This document shows positions 10,377-20,801 of a stretch of DNA of 64,000 nt, in pieces. The number at the start of each line of letters is the position of its first letter. Within the stretch, counting starts at the first letter, position 1. The stretch is from the NCBI GenBank assembly GCA_002102555.1, contig MCFL01000029.1:186001-250000 (forward strand), written 5' to 3'. Under the pieces are notes generated by a model. The model was not told the DNA's origin. It worked only from the letters and a program-made list of their open reading frames with translations, and did no database searches. The DNA comes from Catenaria anguillulae PL171. Taxonomy: Eukaryota; Blastocladiomycota; Blastocladiomycetes; Blastocladiales; Catenariaceae. The position numbers and the translations under genes were made by a program.

Positions 10377-13300
10377 TCACGCACCCGCTGCCGTCGGCGA
10401 CACATACCGCTCGTTCCCCTCTGCCACAAATAACCAATACCGGACAGTTGGCGAGGTCAGCATCATGTACAAGGCGTCGACAGCATTGTGGGCTTGTCGA
10501 TTGAACGCGACCGCTGCAGGCAACTTTTGCTCGAGTGCTTCGTCCAAAAACAATTGGAAATCATTATGCTGTCAGAGTGGGGAAACAGGAGCATGTCAGT
10601 CCTGCCGCAACATTTCCAGCACTTGAAACACACATACCAGCTGTCCGTGGAACGCGCGCAAAAGCGCCAACGTCTTTGGCGGTACACGAAACTTGACCAT
10701 GCCAGCCGCGTCCATGGAAACTGTTTGCACCACATAGTCCACGTTCAACGGCGTGATGCATCCGACGCAAAAAACAAAGAGCAACGGGTGCACGTTGGTT
10801 GCATCAAATACAATGATGCGATCCGACTGCATCATGCATGTCATGTAGGCGAAGAACGAGCTCAATGTGCGTGAGGTGGTCACGGTGGGCGGAACGCGAA
10901 TCTGGGCGGGCAGTGCCGAGGATTCACCAACCGGTGCAGATGCGGCAACCCGCGCGGCGTCAAACCGCATCTGCAGGCTCGAGGCCATAGCCGACTGGTG
11001 CTCGTCCGATGCAAAGATGCTGCGGCTGTGCAAGAGCACGGTGCCGCGCGGCGACGAGTAATACCGAATCGAGTCCGGTTCCGACTGGATGACGTTTGGA
11101 AAGCTCGCCGCGAGCAGTGCAACGTGAATCATGTCGAGGTACTTGTTGTACCGGTTGCAATGTCTGTGGTCGACCTTGACCAATTCCACGAGCTGCGACC
11201 TTGTGTCGTTCATAACCGTCAAGTTTTTGTGCACGAGGGCGTACTTGTCACAAAACGCAATCGCCTCGTGCAATCCGCCTTGCCGCCACACATGCTTCCA
11301 CTGCATAAACACATTGACCATGGTCAACAAGTCTGATCGACCATCAATCAACTCGAGCGGCAAGTTGCACGATGGGCCACCAGACAATGATGATGATGCA
11401 TCCATGATTTGCACGCCCGAGGACAGGTACGCCGCAATGGTGATGGCGGTATCAATGCAGCCGTAGAAGGCACCAAAGGCAATGAGCTTGCTGAGGTCAA
11501 TGTCGAGCGGCAGTTCGCCGAGAAACCGGCCGAGCGAGGTCAGATGCTAATTGGAATCGAGCGCGTTCGAGTCTTGCAGGCGAGTAATGGCAGAGCGGAC
11601 GCGCGACGCGAGTGGAGGAGATATGAGGTCGGCAAAGCCGGTCTCAATGTCTTGAAAGCCGTAAATCTTCATTTTGAGAGCCGTGGACTCGAGTGACATG
11701 CGTTGAACCTCGGGCATCTCGTACATTTCCATCTGGAATGAAGAATGAGTCGAGTCAGTCGTGTTCCCACACCCGCCTAAGTTACGCGCAGGAAAAGGAA
11801 AACGCACCTCGTTGTCATGACGATACTGCGAATACAACGCAAAGTAATACCCTGGCCTCACCCTTCCCGCGCGCCCTTGCCGCTGCCGACAATTGGCCTG
11901 CGTCACAAACGACTCACGCAACTGTGTCAAGTGCTTGACGGGATCGTACCGCGTCACTTTGGCCTTACCCGAGTCAATCACAAAGCACACATCGGGAACG
12001 GTAACGCCCGTTTCGGCAATAATGGTCGACAGGACAATTTTGCGTATACCGGCGGGCGCAGTGTCAAAGACTTTGGCCTGGTCAGTGGGCGACAGGGAAC
12101 TATGGAGCATCATGACTTGGGTGCCCGGGATACGAGCGAGGCGAAGGTGAAGACGGCGGATCTCGGCAATGCCCGGGAGGAAGATGAGAATGGACCCTAA
12201 ATGGCGCGGTTCCTTCTTCTCGTCCTTGGCCTTGACATCTTTCTGGTCCTTTTCCTTGATCATTTCCTTGGCTATTTTCACGTCTTTGACCTCGGCCTTT
12301 TTCTCGATCTTTTCCTCAACCTTTTCTTCGTCTTTAACCTCGGCCGTTCCTGCAACCTTGTCCTCGACGTTAGCCTCGAATTTGGCCTCGAAATTTTCAT
12401 CACCCTGGGCTTCGCCTTTCGCTTTGTCGTCGTCATACTTGCCCGACATGATGTGCCTCACCGCGGCCTCCATCAGCTCGTAGTTCAACACAGTCGGATC
12501 CATTTTCCGCAATGCCATTCGCGCCGCACCTGGAATGGGCCTGAGCGTGTCGGCGGTATCCTCGGGAAGTGTCGACGATTGCGCATGGAACCAGCCGTGT
12601 CCTTTGCTTTGGCGGAAAAACTCCTTGTCCTTGGGCACATACCCAGTTTGCTCAACCACGTCCTCGAGATACATGCGCTGGACGGGAAACGTGCGGCCCG
12701 GGATGGTCACGACCGGGCAGCCACCAAAGTAGGCCGCAAATTGTTGCTCGTCAATGGTGGCAGACATGAGAATGACGCGCAAGTCGGGGCGGTGCGGAAG
12801 AATGCGTCGGAGGAGAAGCAGGAGCAGGTCCGAGTCGAGCGAGCGCTCGTGCACTTCGTCGACAATGACGTGGGTGATACCTTGAAGACTCGAGTCGGAT
12901 TCGAGACAGCGCAATAGCACACCCTGCAGTACGTGTGTGCGAACACAGCACAACAGTTAAACAAGCGAGAACGTGCCACCGGAATCCACAAGGAGCTCAC
13001 GTACGGTGGTGCAAAACACGAGCCGAGTTCGACGAGTCACCTTTCGATCCAACTTGACGGCGTAGCCAACGGTCTCACCGAGGATCGGGTCTCCCCACTC
13101 TTCCGCGACACGAGCAGCGAGTGAGACGGCAGAGATGCGACGCGGTTGAGCGCAAACAATTTGGCCTGGCTCGCGACGAGCACCGACAGACTCGAGGAGA
13201 AACTGAGCGACTTGAGTCGACTACATTCACAATGCCAATGGTTAGCACGAGCGAGTGGAATGTGCAGGCAGCAACAGCCTGAAGTGCACCTTGCCGGATC

Positions 13301-14913
13301 CAGTCTCACCTGCCACAATTACGACTTGATTGTTGCGCACGGCTTGCACAATGGGCCCATGAAATGCGGCCGCGGGAAGTGCGTTGCGCTGTGCACGAAT
13401 ATCGGGCGTGCGCTTGGGCGGTTGGAAGAAACGAAACGCCGAGACTGGGTTGCGTTGACGGACATTGCGAGGTGGTCGTTGCTGGTGAGTCGCCGCAATT
13501 CTCGTTTTCTCTGCCGTCGACTTCGGAATCCAATTCATCGATGGGGAAGGCGGTGACGGGCCCAGTTGAGGGCAGCTTGGCAGACTTGCTCGGTCCAATG
13601 ACGCCCTAGGAACACAGTCTCGATTGGTCAGAGTTGCAGAAAGGAAACAACAATGTGAAGGCAAGCGCTTTCAGAGTGTACCTCTGACCAGAACTCATTC
13701 ACCAGCGAAACGAGAAAATGAGCCTTGTCAACAGTGCGAATATGGTCAGGCTGCTTGGTTGCGTCTTGGAGTTCAATGGCGTCCCAAATTGGGCAATAAG
13801 CTGGCGGAAGCAGGCGCCGAAGTGGGCGATTCTTGGCAATCGAGTACAAGACATGCACGGCCGCATAGTTCTCGGCTTGTTCTTGTGTCTTACACTGCTC
13901 CCCGCCAGCAAAGACTACCTTGCCATCAACCACGCATCGGACTCGAAAGACGTTATGGTTCGCGGCATGCTCGGAATCATCTGCAGCTTGGTACGAAATA
14001 TCAACGGTCAAATCCTGTACTCAACGACCGACATGGGTGGGTCAGCCGTTACAAATGTCTCACACGGGCCATAAAAGCCAGGTATTCAACGCACTCGTAT
14101 CAGCAATCCACGCAGCAAATCCTTGGGCATCATCCCCGTCCACTTGCCAACATCAAAATCCAACGTTTCCGCGTCCACGCGACTCTTTTCCCAGGCGGTT
14201 GTCCCGAGCTTCATCAAACGCTCTTCGTCAAAGTTTGCCACATCAATCGTCTCTTGACCAACTTGCTCCCGCTTGGTCGCCACCTTGGCATCTGCCGATG
14301 AGCTGTCCACGGCCATTCCACGCATTTGTTGATCTGCCTTGTCGGACCATCCCGTGGGCAGCTCAGCGTCTGGCAGAATCAAGCACGCGGTATCCAAAAC
14401 CGACCCGATTTCCCACGGCGATGGGGCAGCAAACATGACCCGTTGCACAACGGCCGAGTCAAACCCGAGGTACTTTTCCAACATGGCATAAACAGAGTGC
14501 AAATCGCGCAGCAGCTGACGCACATTGTCAGTCGGTACAACGTGACGGCCAAGAGATCCATCCACGGCCGCATCGGGCGAAAGCTTGCCCGGAACAGTGG
14601 CTCTCAAATGGTCGATCAGAATGGTTTCGCACACGGGCGGAAGAGCGAGGCGAACTGGTTGGATTGGATTTGCAAGCGCCTCGTCGCGACGCTTCACCAA
14701 GGCATAGGCTTGGCGAGAAATGCAAAAATCGTCGCGAAAAATGTCGGCAAGGAGCTGCCCGGCGTCGATGGAACGGTCATTGGGCGCCGTCAGCTTGGAT
14801 GCGGCGCTGGTAGAGTGGGCGCCGGCGGCAGTAGTTTCGAGCGCGGGCCAAGAAACAGGTGTGGCTGTAGCCCTTTTGCGAGCATTCAACTTGGCATTTT
14901 TCTTCCAAGTCAT
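10377..14913 (-). CDS. DHX29/DHX57-like DEAH-box RNA helicase, with one in-frame TAG
   Basis: Seven exons on the minus strand: 14095-14913, 13682-14014, about 13290-13508 (5' edge uncertain, candidates 13480-13604), 13005-13220, 11808-12923, 10638-11732 and 10568-10377. Together they give about 1330 codons. Order of parts: an N-terminal region ending in an ACLILPDAELPTGW block typical of the DHX29/DHX57 group; a double-stranded-RNA-binding-like domain in exon 2 (CVVDGKVVFAGGEQCKTQEQ); motif I GETGSGKS spanning an intron; motif Ia AQPRRISAVS; motif II DEVH; motif III SAT; a long Lys/Glu-rich insertion (12190-12430); motif VI QRQGRAGR; HA2; and an OB-fold C-terminus. DHX29-type helicases help 48S scanning on structured mRNAs. 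A TAG at 11547-11549 interrupts HA2 (ALDSN-stop-HLTSLGRF), while the next 390 codons in the same frame remain well conserved in type. See findings. Confidence 0.8.
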
Positions 14914-15191
14914 GATGCACTCTGTGAAGTACGAGGAAGTTAAGTGTGTTGCTGGATTACAGGTACGAATCACGGCCGGGATGATATGAAAGCGGGCGGG
15001 ATTGCGAAGTCATGCCGGAGCAAGATGGTGATTGCGGGTGAGTGAGTCCACCATCTGTTTGTCGCCGAATTTGGGAAATTCTCGATGGTTTGTCCAAATC
15101 TTGTCCAACACGCTCCGACCCACAGTTCACGAGTTCGCAACCGGCTCTATTTTCCCGACGTCATCTTTATCATCGTCGACGTATACGCCAG

Positions 15192-17501
15192 CTACGGCTT
15201 CTCTACCGAGCGGCTGCTCGACAACACTTCCCGCACCCGCCTGTCGTTGAACATCCATCCCAACCGGCCCGCATCCCTGCTTACCATGCTCCTCACGGTC
15301 CCACGCAACTTGCCCGTGACAACCCTCACCCCGGCTCGTTCGCGATCCACCGTCAAAGCTTGAATTGCTCGCTCGCCATCACCAATCCTGAGCCACGCCT
15401 CCACAACCGACGCCCACACATGTGCGTCGGTTTTCCATCGACGGGTGTGAATCCTGTTCACCAGTGCATCAAGTACCGTGGACTCGCCAGCGTATCCGAG
15501 CGCATCGGCGCACACGGAGAGCACTTTGGGATTGGGAAACACGGGGTTCTTTTTGCACTTGATGGTCGCGGATAGCGACGGGGACGGCCATGCCCTTGGA
15601 TCCCAGTTTGTATCTTTGACTGCATCCGAATCACCCAATACCCAACCGCGAATCAGTCGGGTGGCAAGGACATGGTCGCCTGCACGAGATACAGCCGAAA
15701 GTGTGGCGCCGACGTAGGGCGAAAAGGAAACGGCCGTGAGGCCACCGACGCTCGAGGCGGCGAGGACGTGAAGTGCGTCAACAGCACCTAAGCGAGACGG
15801 GTCGGGTGGAAGGTTGGTGGTTGCGCCCATGAGAATGGACCAGTGGTCGATGGCGAGTGTACGGGGTTCGTGGGCTGAATGAATGGCAGCAACGGCAGCG
15901 AGGGCTTGGTGTATATCTAGCGAGTGAGGGTAGAGGTGAGGGTCGACGAGAAGAGTGAATGCGATTGGGATCGGAAGTGAGGCTGGGTCAGGCAAGGATC
16001 AGTTGTTCATTCTTCTCCAAATTGAAAGTAGAGGATTGAACATACCGTCATGTCCCTGCACATGATACTGCCTCTCGACCATACTCATAATCTCCTGGTG
16101 AATGTCCTTGTCACCTAATCGAATCGCCTGCTTGAGCAGCACCGAATACAACACCTCGTTCGGCAAGAACCCGACCGTATAGTTCATCTCCCGCACCACA
16201 TGCATGGCCTCCTTCAACCCATCTCGGTCCCTACCCATCAATGCCTTGACCATCGACGTCACAAACTCAATCGACAGTGGAATCCCGACCCGAACTGCCG
16301 CCGCATACAACTGCGCGATCCACGTACGCGACTCGGGCTTACCCATCTTGTGCAATGCGCGCACACCTACCTCCAAGTGATACTCGGTGGCTACATCGCA
16401 TTCCATGAGCCACTGGCACACGAGGGCGGTTTCGCAATACTTGCCTGAACGGAACATGTGCTGCATGATTTCGTGCGCCACCTTGGCGTCAAGTGCCCAG
16501 GAAAGCTCGCCCCAGTTGCTCACCATTTGCATCCACTTGAGGACAGTCCATGCGTGTTCGACGTGGCCGTTGCGGGCGAGGGTGAGAGCGAGCGATGAAA
16601 AGTGGTGGGCGCGAAGCCCGGGGCGAGCGTTGCCAAGGCTGTTGGGACCAAAGTCGTTGGATTGAACGATATCATGCATGAGGTTGAACTGGTCCAATGT
16701 TGAGGGACGTGCCAGCAATTGGGATTGAACAAGTTCCGGGTCTGAATACTTGTCTCGCACGAGTTTTGCAGTGACTGCTTGCGCAACAAGCTGATCAACG
16801 AGTTGAGCATCGTGGGAGGCGGCGGCGGCAGTTGCAAGTAGCTGAATGCGTGAGAGCGGCGTGGTCGTGTGCGAAGGAATGCAGGATATGAGGCGCTTTG
16901 TGAGCGTGACGAGCCCCGAGCCAGCAACCAGCTCTGTGAGTGCACGCCATGGAATCGAGTCGGAAGCAGAGAGGCTGGTGGATAGCGCGAGCTCGGCTAA
17001 TGCCGAAACGGGCCATTTCCCAGTGATTCGGCGGGACAGGGCAACGTGAATCAATTTGGCGACGGGTGCGCCATTGGCCAACTCGGGTCGTTTTTGATGC
17101 AAGCTGACAACCACTTGCGCGACACCCTTGCACCAGGCCGCGTGCGGATTTCTTGAGAATGGAGGTAATGATGTTTCGAGGCCATCAATCAGTCGAGTGA
17201 GGTGCTTAGTGGTCATGTCGGCCCACCGAAGTTTGCGTGCTGCGTAAAGAAATGATGGCGGCTCTTGATCCTTGAGAGACCGCAGGACCTGATATAAAAC
17301 GGGCCTCTTGTCGCCTTTGGGACGGTTTCGTCGTTGATTTGATGGCCGAGGGGTAATTTCGGTAACCGGTAGAGGCAATTGACCATCGTTCAACCATCGA
17401 CGACAGTGCAAGGTAGTTGTGGCGAGCCGGGATCTTGTTGAAGCGTTGACAGGCGCGCGGGGGACGTGGTATGAAGCAGAGGCGAAGCAGACGGCGAGCA
17501 T
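15192..17501 (-). CDS. Mitochondrial PPR-like helical-repeat protein
   Basis: Two exons (16046-17501 and 15192-15982) joined by a 63-base GTATGT...CAG intron give 748 residues. The chosen ATG at 17501 begins MLAVCFASASYHVPRAPVNA followed by many Ser, Thr and Arg and no acidic residues, a typical mitochondrial presequence. The frame is open to an ATG at 17801, but the extra 100 residues look like upstream leader. The mature part is almost all helical, with several 30-38-residue units reminiscent of pentatricopeptide repeats, for example around SSLALTLARNGHVEHAWTVL, EVLYSVLLKQAIRLGDKDIH and HVWASVVEAWLRIGDGERAI. Such proteins bind organellar RNA for processing or translation. I cannot name an orthologue. 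No catalytic motif is seen. Confidence 0.6.
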
Positions 17502-17887
17502 GGGGCTCGAGGACGAGCAGCGGCAGCGGCGGGCAGCCGTGAATGATGATGGACGCCTGCCTGCGATAAATAAGGTTCGCGTCCAGGTGGATGCAAGGAC
17601 GGAGATCATGACGAGGCAGGCAGAAATGAGGGAGAACGATTCGTTGGATGGTTGGATAGCTTCTGGCGCATTGCATTGAGTGAATAATGGCTTCTTGATT
17701 CCTCCGATACGGTATTCGATTTCCTTGGCCATGGCTCGTATGTGAGGACTCGAAGCCTCTCGACTAGAGTCTCGAGTAGTCTCGAACCCGTCTCGAACCA
17801 TTCTAGAATGACGCTAAGGAACTTCGACCTTGTCTGACTACTCACCGAAAGAGAGTGATCCAACTGAGAACACAATTACACGGCACC
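17502..17887. other. Divergent intergenic region
   Basis: Lies between the PPR-like gene (minus) and the broken F-box-like gene (plus). It contains tandem near-copies of a TCTCGA/CTCGAG-rich unit around 17735-17805 (ctcgaagcctctcgactagagtctcgagtagtctcgaacccgtctcgaac). No coding frame other than a weak upstream extension of the PPR-like gene. Confidence 0.45.
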
Positions 17888-18935
17888 ATGTTGACTTCAT
17901 GCAATTCAGCTCATCGCCATTCGGCGCTCGGCCTGCTCCCGACCGAGTTGATCCACACTGTCTTGGCCCTTGCTCGGCCACGCTCCATCACCGCAGCCGC
18001 GTGTCGCCACCTGGCCAACAATGCCGCCAACTCGACACTTGTAAGCCATACATGGCGTAACCGGGTGCTTCTCGGGGACGGAACAGCACTCACTCTTTGC
18101 CGCGTGTTTGGCACCGAAGTGCGCCTGCATCGCGACCACCTAACGCTCGTACTCAGGTCTCTGTTGCCTCAGCCAAAAGTGACGCGACGGTGGTTCCACG
18201 GGCTTCCCACTCAATCATTCCAACCGGGATGATGAGCAGCACGCTCTGCTGCCCACCAGCTACATCAATGATTACCTATTTTCACCAAAGGGGCCACTCT
18301 CTCGTCGTTGTAGTGGAGAGGATATTGATGTCGCCCTCGAAGTGGACGAGCAGTGAGATGCGAACCAGCATTTCGCGTTGCACCGTGGTGAAGAGCGCGC
18401 TGTGCCTTGGAGCTGGTGGAATTCCATGCTCGACCCGTTAACGCTCGCAGTATATACTTCCCTCGTTCCGGCCGACTCCATTTGTTTCTGTTCGCACTTT
18501 ACCAGCTGGTTTCCATGTATCCATCGCTGGCCACCGACCTCTACTCGGCTATGCCCCAATGTCACGGTGGGCCATGCTTTACATCGACAATCAATCTTCG
18601 TTGTTGAACCGACTTCACACATTTGCCACCAACCAGCCAGTGGATGAGGACGACCTACCTCGCGATCCAGCTGTCCAGCTCTCGACGCGATCCTCGCCTC
18701 GTTTTCGCCTGCACCTGCCGACTTTGCGCCGTGGGTTGAGCGCCCAGGACACATGGCCAATGGGCCCGCCGATGGCGAATTCCTCTTTCACATGCTCAAC
18801 GTCCACCTGTCTTGGCTTCCACCTGCTGACCTCCCGCCCGACTATGAAGACATTGTGATTACTGTGCTCAAATGCTGGCTCAAATGGGTCCACAAATATA
18901 ACGCACTCGATCCAGTCACACACCTTACACAATGA
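17888..18935 (+). pseudogene. Broken paralogue of the F-box-like helical protein family
   Basis: Starts with an ATG and a good F-box-like N-terminus (LPTELIHTVLALARP, then SHTWRNRVLLGDGT). The string RNRVLLGDGT is identical to the intact family member at 35804-38337. After about 110 codons the frame stops at about 18232. Matching blocks then continue in other frames: YLFSPKGPLS (partner YLYSPTGPFT), PWSWWNSM (partner LYSWWQPI), and MSRWAMLYIDNQSS near 18559 (partner ASRWCMLCLDDRSR). A last coding-like block lies at 18753-18935. At least three frame changes and an in-frame stop lie within 1 kb, and the C-terminal half of the family is missing. Decay of a duplicate is the simplest reading, but this window also shows consensus errors. 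The blocks keep the same order as in the intact gene. Confidence 0.65.
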
Positions 18936-19711
18936 TCCAAGAGCGAGCGCACACGGTTTTGATGGTTGCATGGAAGAACTTGCCGTGTTGCTTACTGGAA
19001 GTGTATCGAGTCCTCGGGTCCGAAAAGGCCTCAACAAAGGGGCCAGAAAGTGCCAAACGAAAATGATAATGCTTGATTCTTGATTTAATGGCGTGCGGGT
19101 GTTGTTGCGCAGATGCTCCTCAGACGCAGCCCTGTGAGCGGCAAAGGTGAAAGTTCCCGGGGCCGGGCGAGTGGGCGGGAGCCAGCTGGCGAAAAAGCGA
19201 TATCCGGCGTTAGATTCGGGAACCGCGGAAAGCACTCGTCGGCAACCGCAGTAAGCAAGGCACAAGTAATCATACCAACGGCCCAGGATCTGGGCGGTGC
19301 AACAAAGACAGACAGACACCCGACGTGACGAGAGGATGTGATCACCAAATCGGAACAGCAGCGGCGTATTGCGTTGCCTGTACGTTGAAGCTGAAGTTGG
19401 TGCGTCCGTGGCTAGCTCGAGGGCACTGAGACGGACGTCGGCCTCGGGCTTTCGGCACGCTTTTGGCTGGCATTTGGCACGAAAGAGCTCAATCAGAGAT
19501 CAGAGCAGGCCACCAATCCCCAGGTTGCTGCCCAGGTAAATCGTGATTCGCGAAGAGGATATATGTATATATACATACTTGCTGAGGAAGATGACGCTCT
19601 CGAAAGGTGTTGCCATGCAAAGATACCCAGCGCAATCCTTCTCAGTACCTCTCTACTCCCCCTCTTACCCTCCCTTTGCCCGACAATCGTGCACATCCTT
19701 CCGCCGTCGCC
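18936..19711. other. Ctk3 upstream region, with the outermost piece of the inverted repeat
   Basis: No gene is seen. Positions 19233-19317 are repeated in reverse orientation at 32666-32752, so this is the outer end of the duplicated block. A short AT-rich TATATGTATATATACATA tract lies at about 19559-19577, 135 bases before the Ctk3 start, and is a possible core promoter. A pyrimidine-rich leader follows it. Confidence 0.55.
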
Positions 19712-20801
19712 ATGGCCGACTTCAACCAGCCCGACCCTTTCCAGCTCCGTCTGCAGTTCAACGACATTCTGCGCCGCCTGACCGCCGCCGCAGAGTCGCT
19801 CACCCGCGCTGCCCGCTTCGCCGCCAAATGGGCCTCGCAGGCCGATGTCCTCTACGCCGTGCTCCACGAGCAGCTCATTGCCCCCGTCGCCACCGACCCG
19901 ACGCTGGCTTCCAACAAGATCAACCTCTTTTGCCTGTGCGACCACATTCTCATTGCCACGCTCCGCAACAGGTTCACGGGGTACCGCGACAGACTTGTCA
20001 AGGACTTGCCAGCCATTGTGGCGTCTGTCTGCTCTCCCGAAACCAATTTCGGCCCGGCAAATGTGCCGACCGTCAAAAAGCTCTTGTCGACATGGGGCCG
20101 TAAGTTCGTGTTTCCGCCCGATGTCATTGGATTATGCGAATCCGTGGTTGCACCCGTGGCCGATGCAGGTGCAAGCGCATCAGCATCAGCGCAAGGATCA
20201 CTCGCAGCATCTCACAACTCGTCGTCGGCGTCGCTCAACTCGGCCACTTCGGCCTCGGCCGATCCAGCAGGGTCGGCACACGACCCAATGCAACTCGATT
20301 CGGCGGATCTTCCGAGCCGGCCAGGGTCCCCCAACACCGATGGCACAAGTCACTTGGGCGAGCATCCGCCGAGTGATTCGGTACCAGCTGCGAATGGCCC
20401 ACCAACGGTGGCAGTGCGCGATCCGGCAAAGCAGGATATTTTACGGCGCATGGAAGAGGATCGCGAGCGGGTCTGTTCCTCCGTTTCTCTAACGCCTTTT
20501 CGGCTCAATCACTCATGCTCTTCTTATGTTGCTTCTTCACCCCACGTAGCATAAACGCGCGCGCGAAGAGTCATGGATCCGGCACCCAGACGAGCCCATG
20601 CGCGCACAGTTTGATGAGGCATGGGACAAGGCCATGGATTTTGGGCCAACCGATTTGGAACTCATTTCAAACGATACCAACTTGTGGCTCGATATTTGTC
20701 GGCCAACGTGGATCTATGAGCAACCGCAAGTCGGACCGCAGGTCGGGGCAGCGGTCGGAAATGCAGGTGGAGCAGCAATGAAGTGGTCGCCGCCAAGCTG
20801 A
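19712..20801 (+). CDS. CTK3: CTD kinase subunit gamma Ctk3 (CID domain)
   Basis: Two exons, 19712-20470 and 20550-20801, with a 79-base intron (donor GTCTGT, atypical; acceptor GTAG); 336 residues. The N-terminal 150 residues match the Ctk3 CID: DPFQLRLQFNDILRRLTAAA, then helices through LLSTWGRKFVFPPD. The middle is a Ser/Ala low-complexity linker. The C-terminus has the conserved RMEEDRERHKRAREESW transition (across the intron) and a helical FDEAWDKAMDFGPTDLE block. In yeast, Ctk3 with Ctk1 and Ctk2 phosphorylates Ser2 of the RNA polymerase II CTD. The last 17 bases of this CDS and all sequence downstream to 23243 recur inverted at 30193-32665, but the rest of the gene does not. The copy next to the right arm has therefore lost it. 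Confidence 0.85.
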
